Assembly (NCBI GenBank): GCA_028290765.1
Contig: JAQGJF010001104.1
Coordinates: forward strand, 1-11,824
Source: Tardiphaga sp.
GTDB lineage: Bacteria > Pseudomonadota > Alphaproteobacteria > Rhizobiales > Xanthobacteraceae
Length of the DNA stretch: 11,824 nt
Reading direction: 5' to 3'
The position numbers and the translations under genes were made by a program. Below, one piece after another: positions 1-6,534 of the stretch (position 1 is its first letter; every line of letters starts with the position of its first letter). The notes below the pieces were generated by a model. It was not told the DNA's origin and searched no databases. It worked only from the letters and a program-made list of their open reading frames with translations.

Positions 1-1427
1 GAACAGTTCAACAGCGCGTTGAGGATCGGCCAGTCGGCGATCGCGTCGGAGCCGTCCTTCATGTTCTCGGTCTCGCGATGCGGCAGCGCTGCGGAGCCGG
101 AATCGAGGTGATCGCGGGTGAAGGCGATCGGTGCCGAGATTTTGCCGCTGGCGACGGCCTCGTTGACCAGCAGCGCCAGCCGGCTGCGCTCGCCATAGCC
201 GAGCCAGCCGATGCGGGCTGGCAAGCCGGTGAACTGGACGTGTTCGCGCGCCTTCTCGATCCACGACGCGATCGGATGGTTGGAGGAGAACGTCTCCAGG
301 ATCATGTCATCTATGGTGTAGATATCCTGCGGATTGCCAGACACCGCGATCCAGCGGAACGGCCCGATGCCCTGGCAGAACAGCGGGCGGATATAGAGAT
401 CGACGAAGGAGCGCATCCGGAACGCGTCCGTGACGCCGGCGGTCTTGGCTTCGGCGCGCAGGCTGTTGCCGTATTCGAACACGATGGCACCGCGATCGAG
501 GAAGTCCAGCATGGCGCGGACATGGACGGCGACGGACTTTTGCGCCAGCGCGATCAGCCCTTTCGGATCGTCCTTGCGCATCGCGCGCGCCTGTTCCAGC
601 GACAGTTCGGCCGGTACGTAGCCCTTCAGCGGATCGGGAAAGGTCTGATCGGTGACGATGTCGGGCACGATGCCGCGCTTCGCCAGTTCCGGCAGCACCA
701 CCGCCGAATTGGCGCACAGCGCCAGCGCCAGCGGCCGTCGTGCATCGCGCGCGGCCTGCCACTGCGCGATGGCGTCGTCAAGATTGTCGGTGGTGGCGTC
801 GCAATAGCCGCTGGCGATGCGCCGGTCGATGCGGGCCTGATCGACCTCGATCACCAGCGTCGACGCGCCCGCGAGCTTGCCGGCAAGCGGCTGCGCGCCG
901 CTCATGCCGCCGCAGCCGGAGGTCAGCAGCAGGCGTCCATTGAGCGTGCCGCCAAAATGCTGGCGGGCGATCGCCATGAAAGTTTCGAACGTGCCTTGCA
1001 AAATTCCCTGGCTGCCGATGTATTGCCAGGCGGCGGCGGTCATTCCGGGATAGACAGTGAGACCCATGTCGTCGAGTTTGCGACGATTTTCCTCCCCGCT
1101 CCATTCGCCGACGATATTGCCGTTGGCCATGATGACCAGGGGTGTCGTGCTCTGGCCCGGAAAGACGCCGATCGGCTTGCCCGACTGCATCACAAAGGTC
1201 TGGTCCTCGCGCAGCGTCGTCAGCGTCGCGACGATGCGGTCAAAACTTTTCCAGTCGCGCGCCGCCCGGGCGATCGACATGTAAATCACCAGATTGTCGG
1301 GATCCTCGGCGTTTTCGAGATTGTTTTCCAACAGGCGCAGGATCGCCTCCTGGCGCCAGCCCTTGCAGCGCAGGGTGGTGCCGCGTTCGGCCTTCACTTC
1401 CTTGCCGCGGCGCACGGGAATGTTCAT
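1..1427 (-). CDS. Urocanase-family hydratase with remodelled active site (putative S-methyl-thiourocanate/thiourocanate hydratase), C-terminus cut by window edge
   Basis: Reading down from an ATG at 1427 gives 475 residues open to the left edge; urocanases are about 555 long, so some 80 C-terminal residues are missing. Family landmarks are clear: SGKPIGVF, YIGSQGILQGTFETF, GGMSGAQPLAG (about 173-183), LFCQGIGPFRW (Cys351), RDHLDSGS and NALLN. Urocanases use tightly bound NAD+ as electrophile to add water to urocanate. This one departs from that family where it matters: YGG is YMS at 49-51, GGMGGAQ is GGMSGAQ (Ser176), QTSAHDP is QTFPDP (Phe263), and the active-site Cys of FQGLPARIC (about Cys410 in Pseudomonas) is Gly407 in FTGLPARIGW. 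I infer hydration of a bulkier urocanate analogue, such as S-methyl-thiourocanate, rather than histidine catabolism. A GGAGGAG ribosome site precedes the start, one base after the GST stop, so it is translationally linked. Family certain; substrate inferred. Confidence 0.85.
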   Translation of the reverse strand, partial: MNIPVRRGKEVKAERGTTLRCKGWRQEAILRLLENNLENAEDPDNLVIYMSIARAARDWKSFDRIVATLTTLREDQTFVMQSGKPIGVFPGQSTTPLVIMANGNIVGEWSGEENRRKLDDMGLTVYPGMTAAAWQYIGSQGILQGTFETFMAIARQHFGGTLNGRLLLTSGCGGMSGAQPLAGKLAGASTLVIEVDQARIDRRIASGYCDATTDNLDDAIAQWQAARDARRPLALALCANSAVVLPELAKRGIVPDIVTDQTFPDPLKGYVPAELSLEQARAMRKDDPKGLIALAQKSVAVHVRAMLDFLDRGAIVFEYGNSLRAEAKTAGVTDAFRMRSFVDLYIRPLFCQGIGPFRWIAVSGNPQDIYTIDDMILETFSSNHPIASWIEKAREHVQFTGLPARIGWLGYGERSRLALLVNEAVASGKISAPIAFTRDHLDSGSAALPHRETENMKDGSDAIADWPILNALLNC

Positions 1428-1428
1428 C

Positions 1429-2034
1429 TCAAGTCTCCTCCACCAGCGGGACCCAGCCGGGCTGAGCCTTGACCCGGGCGAGCCAGGCGTTGATCGCTGG
1501 AAACCGTGCCATGTCGTAGCCACCCTGCGTCGCCATCGACACGTAGCCGAACAGGCCGATATCGGCGATGCCATAGCGGTCGTCGACCAGCCAGTCGTGG
1601 GCGGCGAGCCACGCATCGGCCTTGGCCAATGCCGGATAGGCGCTTTCCTGAAAGTCGGAGATGCGGCTCGCCATCTGATCGGCCATGCCGCGCAGGTGCC
1701 AGATTCGCGGCAGCGCCAGCGCCCGGAGCAGGTCGGCCTGTTCGAAGGTCAGCCAGCTCATCACCTCGGCGCGCAGAAAGCGATCGTCCGGCAGAAACCG
1801 CGTGCCTTCGGCGAGATACAGCATGATCGCCGCGGATTCCACCAGCGTGCGGCCATCCTCGAATTCGAGCACGGGCACGCGGGCGAAGCGGCTTTTTGCG
1901 CGGAACGCTGGGTCAGCGGTATCACCCTTGGCCAGATCCAACGTGACGCGTTCGAACGGGATGCCGAGCTGGGTCAGCAGGATACGGACCTTCCAGGCGT
2001 TGCCGGACAACCGGGTGTCGTAGAGACGCAACAT
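1429..2034 (-). CDS. Glutathione S-transferase-like protein
   Basis: 201 residues, the usual length for a soluble bacterial GST. The N-terminal thioredoxin-like domain (about 1-75) starts MLRLYDTRLSGNAWKVR, with Ser10 as the likely glutathione-activating residue. It carries the cis-proline motif RVPVLEF (Pro54) and the Glu66-Ser67 pair that binds the gamma-glutamyl group. The rest (about 85-201) is the all-helical domain, with the GIADIGLFGY stretch where the N-capping Asp of the family normally sits. It lies 14 bp after the DUF917 gene and one base before the urocanase-like gene, so it is clearly in the operon. Role in the pathway is not known. Possibilities are glutathione-dependent handling of a sulfur or methylthio group released by the neighbours, or isomerisation of an unsaturated acid. 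GST class and substrate cannot be told from sequence. Confidence 0.88.
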   Translation of the reverse strand: MLRLYDTRLSGNAWKVRILLTQLGIPFERVTLDLAKGDTADPAFRAKSRFARVPVLEFEDGRTLVESAAIMLYLAEGTRFLPDDRFLRAEVMSWLTFEQADLLRALALPRIWHLRGMADQMASRISDFQESAYPALAKADAWLAAHDWLVDDRYGIADIGLFGYVSMATQGGYDMARFPAINAWLARVKAQPGWVPLVEET

Positions 2035-2048
2035 CTTCGAAGCCTTTC

Positions 2049-3122
2049 TTAGAGATAAGAGCGCATGTCGACGCCCATGGCTTTCTCGACCTCGGGGAAG
2101 ACGGCCGGGTCAAGCGCCCCCTTGCCGACCGGGAATTTCGAGCGGTGCGCGATGATGACGGCAACCCTGGAGCCGGGCTTCGATTCCGAAATCGACACGC
2201 ATTCGCCGGTGACCGGGTCCAGCGTGCCTATCATATCCGGGAAGGTGGCGACGCGCTGGCCACCGAAATCCGCGGTCATGAATTCATTGTAGACGCCGAG
2301 CACGGCTTCGCCGTCCTTGCCGCGCACGGTCATCTGGCCGAGATCGAAGCCGCCGCCATATTCCACATTGTTCTGCGTGACCTCGCCGTCCACCAGCAAT
2401 TGCCCGCCGAGGAATTCCACCGTGGCGCGGACGCGGTCGGCGCCCTTGGCCGCCAGCATGGCGCGGCCGAGGGCGAGCTGGAAACTGATGGCGCCGGGCG
2501 CGCCGTTCTCCTTGATGAAGCCGGCGGTCAAGGGACCGCGCGCGGCATAAATCAGCCCGCCATTGATCACTGCCGCCTGTCGCATCACGTTGGAGGTGCG
2601 GACAATGTCGCCCTCCGCAACGACCGCGAATTCATTGTCCTCGGCCTTGCTGCCGCTGCAGCCGATCTGGGTGATCGACAGATCGAGCCGCGAGGCCAGC
2701 CCCATGCCGCCCATCTTCACGGTGGGATGGCCGCGGCCGTTCGAGGCGGCATCGATGTAATCGAGCCCGAGTGCTGACGCGACCAGCCAGGCGTTGAAGC
2801 CGGGCACATGACCGCAGATCACGCCGACCGGCGGCTTATCCAATTTCTCGATCAGCCGCCGCGCCGCATTGATCGAATCGCGCGGCTTGATTTGCCAGTT
2901 GGCGAAGCCAGGCGCGCCAACCGCGGTCGCGGTGATGACCGTGGCCTCCGGGTCGAGCTCATCGAGCGCGACCAGGTGCACGCCGCCATAGTCCAGCGCC
3001 ATCTGTCCGAGCCCGCGGTTCTTGGCAACCGCGTTCCGGCCGCTGCCGCCCGCCGACAGGAACAATCCCCCCACCAGCCCCGCTTCCACATCTTCCGCCG
3101 TCAGCATCCGCGTCATCGTCAT
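2049..3122 (-). CDS. DUF917-family protein (putative S-methyl-thiohydantoin desulfurase type)
   Basis: 357 residues, matching the usual 350-380 of the family. The N-terminal domain opens with a glycine-rich segment (18-28, GGLFLSAGGSG) in place of the common GTGGGG-type motif. The middle holds GHVPGFNAW and a DAASNGRGHPTVKM segment. The C-terminal domain has the pattern GGGFDLGQMTV, YNEFMTA, TFPDMIGTLDPVTGE (293-307) and GSRVAVI. This layout is what I recognise as Pfam PF06032 (DUF917), which to my memory was renamed after S-methyl-thiohydantoin desulfurase. Such an enzyme would convert S-methyl-thiohydantoin propionate to hydantoin propionate plus methanethiol, exactly the step after a thiourocanate-type hydratase, which is encoded two genes downstream. 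DUF917 proteins are also found beside hydantoinases, so another hydantoin-like substrate is possible. No signal peptide; cytoplasmic. Start: ATG at 3122 after AAGG; a second ATG at 3116 is equally usable. It begins 21 bp after livF. Confidence 0.8.
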   Translation of the reverse strand: MTMTRMLTAEDVEAGLVGGLFLSAGGSGRNAVAKNRGLGQMALDYGGVHLVALDELDPEATVITATAVGAPGFANWQIKPRDSINAARRLIEKLDKPPVGVICGHVPGFNAWLVASALGLDYIDAASNGRGHPTVKMGGMGLASRLDLSITQIGCSGSKAEDNEFAVVAEGDIVRTSNVMRQAAVINGGLIYAARGPLTAGFIKENGAPGAISFQLALGRAMLAAKGADRVRATVEFLGGQLLVDGEVTQNNVEYGGGFDLGQMTVRGKDGEAVLGVYNEFMTADFGGQRVATFPDMIGTLDPVTGECVSISESKPGSRVAVIIAHRSKFPVGKGALDPAVFPEVEKAMGVDMRSYL

Positions 3123-3143
3123 TCAGCCTTCGTTTTACCGTGA

Positions 3144-3857
3144 TCAGACCGGTTCGTTCATGCCGAGGAAGGTCGCAAACATCGAGCCCGCCGCCTTGGC
3201 CTCGGCCGCCGTGCCTTGATAGACCTGCACGCCGGACGACATCACACAGACCTTGTCGGCGACATCGAGGGCGCGCGCGGTGTTCTGTTCGACCAGCACG
3301 ATGGTCAGGCCTTCCCGCTTCAATTGAAGCAAGGCGTCGAGGCACAGATCGACCATCTTCGGCATCAGGCCGAGCGAGAGTTCGTCCACCAATAGCAGCC
3401 GCGGCTCGGCCATCAGCGCCCGCCCGATCGCCAGCATCTGCTGCTCGCCGCCGGACAGCGACCCGGCAAGTTGGGTGCGGCGCTCATGCAGCCGCGGAAA
3501 GATACTGAAGACGCGATCGCGCTTGGCGGCGTCGCGGCCGATCGGGCGGGCATAACCGCCGACGGTCAGGTTTTCGTCGACCGTCAGATCGGAAAACAAC
3601 TGCCGGCCCTCGGGCACGATCGAGATGCCGAGTCCGACGCGATCGATGGCGCGGCGCGCCGTGATGTCTTCGCCGTCAAGCCAAATGCGGCCGCCGTGAA
3701 TATCGACGTGGCCCATGATCGCCATGATGGTGGAAGTCTTGCCGGCGCCGTTCGGTCCCAGCAGGGCGAACACCGAGCCTGCAGGCACGTCGAAGCTGAC
3801 GTCGTGGACCGCCTCGACGGAGCCATAGCCGCAATTGAGGTTTTCAAGTTTCAGCAT
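3144..3857 (-). CDS. livF: ABC transporter ATP-binding subunit, LivF type
   Basis: 237 residues, the normal LivF length. Walker A is GPNGAGKT (34-41), the signature is LSGGEQQ, and Walker B is LLLVDELSLGL, with Leu where most relatives have Pro (DEPSLGL); the catalytic Glu is kept. VEQN before the switch His region and the LivF hallmark ISIVPEGRQLF are present. It pairs with LivG to power uptake through LivH/LivM. I chose ATG 3857 (MLKLENLNCGYG), where homology begins, over ATG 3887, which adds ten unconserved residues (MLMSAAEWWR). With this start the gene overlaps the end of livG by 14 bp, arguing for translational coupling. The substrate cannot be read from the ATPase; the catabolic genes that follow suggest an imidazole- or hydantoin-type amino-acid derivative. 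Confidence 0.93.
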   Translation of the reverse strand: MLKLENLNCGYGSVEAVHDVSFDVPAGSVFALLGPNGAGKTSTIMAIMGHVDIHGGRIWLDGEDITARRAIDRVGLGISIVPEGRQLFSDLTVDENLTVGGYARPIGRDAAKRDRVFSIFPRLHERRTQLAGSLSGGEQQMLAIGRALMAEPRLLLVDELSLGLMPKMVDLCLDALLQLKREGLTIVLVEQNTARALDVADKVCVMSSGVQVYQGTAAEAKAAGSMFATFLGMNEPV

Positions 3858-4611
3858 GCGCCACCATTCCGCCGCCGACATAAGCATCGTGCACCACCGG
3901 ATCGGCCATCACCGCGCGCGGCTCGCCGTCGCCGATGACGAGGCCATTGTTTAACACGATCAGCCGCCGGCAGATCCGCATCACTTCTTCCAGATTGTGC
4001 TCGACCAGGATCACGGTGATGCCGTGCTTGTGCACATCGGAAATGGTCTCGACCTGTCTGGAGGCCTCGGTATGGTTGAGGCCGGCCAGCGGCTCGTCGA
4101 GCAGGATGATTTTCGGATCGACCGCCAGCGCGCGCGCCACTTCGAGCCGCTTCATCTGGCCAAGCGGCAGCGAGCCGGCCAGCTTGCGTTCGGTGCCGGC
4201 CAGTCCGACCAGACCGAGGATGTGGGCGGCCCGCTCGCTCTCGCGGCGCCGGTCGATATGCAGCATGGCGCCGAACGGGTTGGCGGTGCGGCGAATGCCG
4301 GCGCCGAGCACGACATTGTCGAGCACGGTCATTTCGCGGAACGGCCGCACGATCTGGTGGGTCAGCGCGAGACCGCGGCGGACCCGCGCCGCGGTCGCAT
4401 CGTTGGTCACATCGGCGCCGCCGAGCATGACCTTGCCGCGGTCGGGCCGCAGCAGCCCGGCCACGATCTTGATCAGCGTGGTCTTGCCGGCGCCGTTCGG
4501 TCCGATCAGGCCGACGAAATCGCCCTCTTCCACGGCAAAGGACACGCCGGCGACGGCCTGCACGCCGCCGAAGCGGATCGCGACGTCGTCGAGCTGCAGC
4601 GCCACGCTCAT
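3844..4611 (-). CDS. livG: ABC transporter ATP-binding subunit, LivG type
   Basis: 255 residues, typical of LivG. Walker A is GPNGAGKT (37-44), the Q-loop region reads ALTHQIVRPFREMTVLDNV, the signature is LPLGQMKRLEVARAL, a divergent form of LSGGQ common in this subfamily, and Walker B is IILLDEPLAGLN followed by LVEHNLEEV with the switch His. It is the partner of LivF on the cytoplasmic face of the LivHM channel. The ATG at 4611 overlaps the livM stop as ATGA and has an upstream AGAGG ribosome site. A much longer open frame runs upstream to 5373 but only reads through livM in the wrong frame, so it is not used. Confidence 0.94.
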   Translation of the reverse strand: MSVALQLDDVAIRFGGVQAVAGVSFAVEEGDFVGLIGPNGAGKTTLIKIVAGLLRPDRGKVMLGGADVTNDATAARVRRGLALTHQIVRPFREMTVLDNVVLGAGIRRTANPFGAMLHIDRRRESERAAHILGLVGLAGTERKLAGSLPLGQMKRLEVARALAVDPKIILLDEPLAGLNHTEASRQVETISDVHKHGITVILVEHNLEEVMRICRRLIVLNNGLVIGDGEPRAVMADPVVHDAYVGGGMVAHAET

Positions 4612-5456
4612 GTTCCTCTCACCCGGAGTACGAGCCCACGCACCATGGCCGCGAGCCCGCCGGGCGCCAGCCGGATCACCAGCACCAGCAGGCCGCCGAA
4701 CACCAGCAGGCGGTAGTCGTTGACGAAACGAATGGCTTCCGGCAGCAGCGTCAACCCGATCGCGGCCACCACGACGCCCCAGGTCGAGCCGATGCCGCCG
4801 ATCACCACCATCGCCATCAGCATCACTGAAAAGATGAAGTCGAACGCGTCGGCTGTGATGAACTGCGTGAAGAACGTGTAGAGCCCGCCGGCGAGGCCGG
4901 CCAGCGCGGTTCCAATGCCGAACGCCGCCAGCTTGTAGGCCCCGGCATTGATGCCAAGCGTGGCGGCGGCGCCCTCGTCCTCGCCGACCGCGCGAAACGC
5001 AAAGCCCATCCACGACCGGCTGATGTAGAAGCTGAGCGCAATGGTGGCGCAGGCAAACAGCAGGATCATGATCATGTTGCCGGAGGCGCCGAGCCCGGTG
5101 GCGGGAATGCCGCTGATCCCCATCTCGCCGCCGAGCCACGACTGTTTGCGGACGAAGCCGATGAACAGGAAGTTGACCCCGATGGTCGTAACCGCCAGAA
5201 AGTCCGAGCGCACCCGCAGCGAGGCGAAGCCGACGACGATGCCGAGCAGGCTGCCGGTAACCAGCGCCGCCAGGATCGCCAACGGCACGCTGGCGGTGGC
5301 GACCATCGCCAATGCAGCCGCATAAGCGCCGGCACCGAAGAACGCGCCATGGCCGAGGCTGACCTGGCCGCAAAAGCCGCTGATCATGTTCAGGCTCACC
5401 GCCAGGATGACGTTGATGCCGACGATCGAGATGATGCTGATCTCGTAGGCGGTCAT
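4608..5456 (-). CDS. livM: Branched-chain amino-acid-type ABC permease, LivM type
   Basis: 282 residues, very hydrophobic, with about eight predicted membrane segments. The N-terminal motif NMISGFCGQVSLGHGAFFGAGAY (about 23-45) is the LivM hallmark (GQ-SLGHGAF-GAGAY). The cytoplasmic coupling loop, which contacts an ATPase, is around residues 150-172 (FRAVGEDEGAAATLGI). The C-terminal half has IGGIGSTWGVVVAA and ends with a short basic tail (LVLRVRGT). It forms the channel with LivH. It is shorter than enteric LivM (over 400 residues), as is usual for rhizobial paralogues without the N-terminal extension. Its ATG overlaps the livH stop as ATGA and its own stop overlaps the livG start in the same way, so the three are translationally coupled. 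Confidence 0.94.
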   Translation of the reverse strand: MTAYEISIISIVGINVILAVSLNMISGFCGQVSLGHGAFFGAGAYAAALAMVATASVPLAILAALVTGSLLGIVVGFASLRVRSDFLAVTTIGVNFLFIGFVRKQSWLGGEMGISGIPATGLGASGNMIMILLFACATIALSFYISRSWMGFAFRAVGEDEGAAATLGINAGAYKLAAFGIGTALAGLAGGLYTFFTQFITADAFDFIFSVMLMAMVVIGGIGSTWGVVVAAIGLTLLPEAIRFVNDYRLLVFGGLLVLVIRLAPGGLAAMVRGLVLRVRGT

Positions 5457-6322
5457 GCGGTGCGCGCCCCGGTAAAACCCTGCGGCCGGATCATCAGCAA
5501 AACGATGAGCGCGAGGAAGGCGATGGCGTCGCGGTCGAGCCAGGCGCCGATGAAGATGGTGCCGTAAGCTTCGACCAGGCCCAGCACCAGGCTCGCCACC
5601 AGTGTGCCGCGCACGCTGCCGAGCCCGCCGAGCACGATGATGGCGAGCGCCTTGTAGCTGACGACGAAGCCGATCGCCGGATCGACCAGATTGTTCATCA
5701 GCGCAACCAGCCCGCCGGCCACCGCGGCCAGCGCCGATCCGATGGCGAAGTTGAGGTAGCGCACTTTAATGGGATCGATGCCGAAGCTCGCGGCGATCTG
5801 CGGCTTCGACACCGTGGCGCGCCAGCCGACCCCGATGCGGGTCCGGGTCGTGAACAGATGCAGCCCCGCGAACACGATCGCAGCCGCGACCACGATGGCG
5901 ATCTGCACCGCGCTGATCGTGATACCGGCGAAATTGAAGGTCGTGAACGAGAACGCATTGCGGCGAAAGGTGACGCCCTGCTCGCCGAACATGATGCGGA
6001 AGCCATCCTGCATCAGCACCAAAAGCCCGACGGACGCGATCATCGGCACGTCAGGGCGATATTTCAGCAATGGCTCATACAGCAGCCGATAGATCGCCAT
6101 CCCGAACAGCGGCGTCGCGATGAGCGAGGCCAGGAAACCGAGCGCGATCGAGCCGGTGGCATTGGCCACCAGCACCGTGACATAGGCGCCAAGCGCAAAC
6201 ACCGCGGCATGCGCCACGTGCAGGATGCGCAGCAGGCCATACACCAGGGTCAGGCCTACCGACATCATGGCGTACATGCAGCCGAAGCTGATGCCGGTGA
6301 CGGCCAGATCGATGTAGTACAC
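5453..6322 (-). CDS. livH: Branched-chain amino-acid-type ABC permease, LivH type
   Basis: 289 residues, hydrophobic throughout, with the LivH opening GISFGCMYAMMSVGLTLVYG and the following LLRILHVAHAAVFALGAY (the usual motif is I-N-AHG/A-). The coupling loop lies at about 166-185 (GWRATVSKPQIAASFGID), and the C-terminal motif VLGGLGSVRGTLVASLVLG is typical. It is the second half of the membrane channel. The start is GTG at 6322, preceded by AAGGA at a suitable distance; no in-frame ATG fits better. It follows the only large gap in the operon (6323-6534), so translation here starts independently of the binding-protein gene. Confidence 0.93.
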   Translation of the reverse strand: MYYIDLAVTGISFGCMYAMMSVGLTLVYGLLRILHVAHAAVFALGAYVTVLVANATGSIALGFLASLIATPLFGMAIYRLLYEPLLKYRPDVPMIASVGLLVLMQDGFRIMFGEQGVTFRRNAFSFTTFNFAGITISAVQIAIVVAAAIVFAGLHLFTTRTRIGVGWRATVSKPQIAASFGIDPIKVRYLNFAIGSALAAVAGGLVALMNNLVDPAIGFVVSYKALAIIVLGGLGSVRGTLVASLVLGLVEAYGTIFIGAWLDRDAIAFLALIVLLMIRPQGFTGARTA

Positions 6323-6366
6323 TCAGTGATCCTTGTTGTTTGTGAACGAGCGGTTGTCTCTTACTT

Positions 6367-6502
6367 ATCCCTCCCCCTTGTGGGGAGGGTGGCCGGCCGA
6401 CAGGCCGGTCGGGTGGGGGTAGACACGAAGGGACGGCATGTGTGGCACCCCCACCCCGGCCTCCGCTGCGCTCGGCCGACCCTCCCCACAAGGGGGAGGG
6501 AT
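6367..6502. repeat. Long palindromic intergenic repeat between the binding-protein and permease genes
   Basis: The outer arms 6367-6390 and 6479-6502 are a perfect 24-bp inverted repeat. Each arm is itself partly palindromic (CTCCCC-TTGTGGGGAG type). Inner arms 6411-6420 and 6447-6456 also pair (GGGTGGGGGT with ACCCCCACCC), and the right side carries the sequence CTCCGCTGCGCTCGGCCGAC. The whole can fold into one long, very stable hairpin on either strand. I remember near-identical elements scattered between genes of Bradyrhizobium and relatives, so I call it a dispersed palindromic repeat. There is no T-run after it in the operon direction, so it is not a standard intrinsic terminator. It sits where enteric operons such as malE-malF carry REP elements that protect upstream mRNA, which could keep binding protein in excess over the membrane subunits. 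Confidence 0.85.
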
Positions 6503-6534
6503 CGCACTTCGGCATTACCCAATAAAGTTCGCCA

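Noticed and set aside
1..1427. Ordinary urocanate hydratase of histidine utilisation (HutU)
   Set aside because: The active-site Cys and several cofactor/substrate motifs are changed, and no hutH, hutI, hutG or hutC is near; the DUF917 partner points elsewhere.
78..1472. 464-residue plus-strand open frame
   Set aside because: It is antisense to the urocanase-family gene, has a low-complexity Arg/Ala/Gly/Asp composition typical of GC-rich shadow frames and shows no family motif.
4612..5373. Long N-terminal extension of LivG
   Set aside because: It is an out-of-frame read of livM; the ATGA junction, AGAGG site and homology place the LivG start at 4611.
6367..6502. Intrinsic transcription terminator after the binding-protein gene
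   Set aside because: The hairpin is far longer than a terminator stem, and no T-run follows it in the operon direction (bases just below 6367).
6075..6515. 146-residue minus-strand frame starting in the repeat (SPLWGGSAERSGG type)
   Set aside because: The N-terminus is just the translated palindromic repeat and the rest is livH in the wrong frame.
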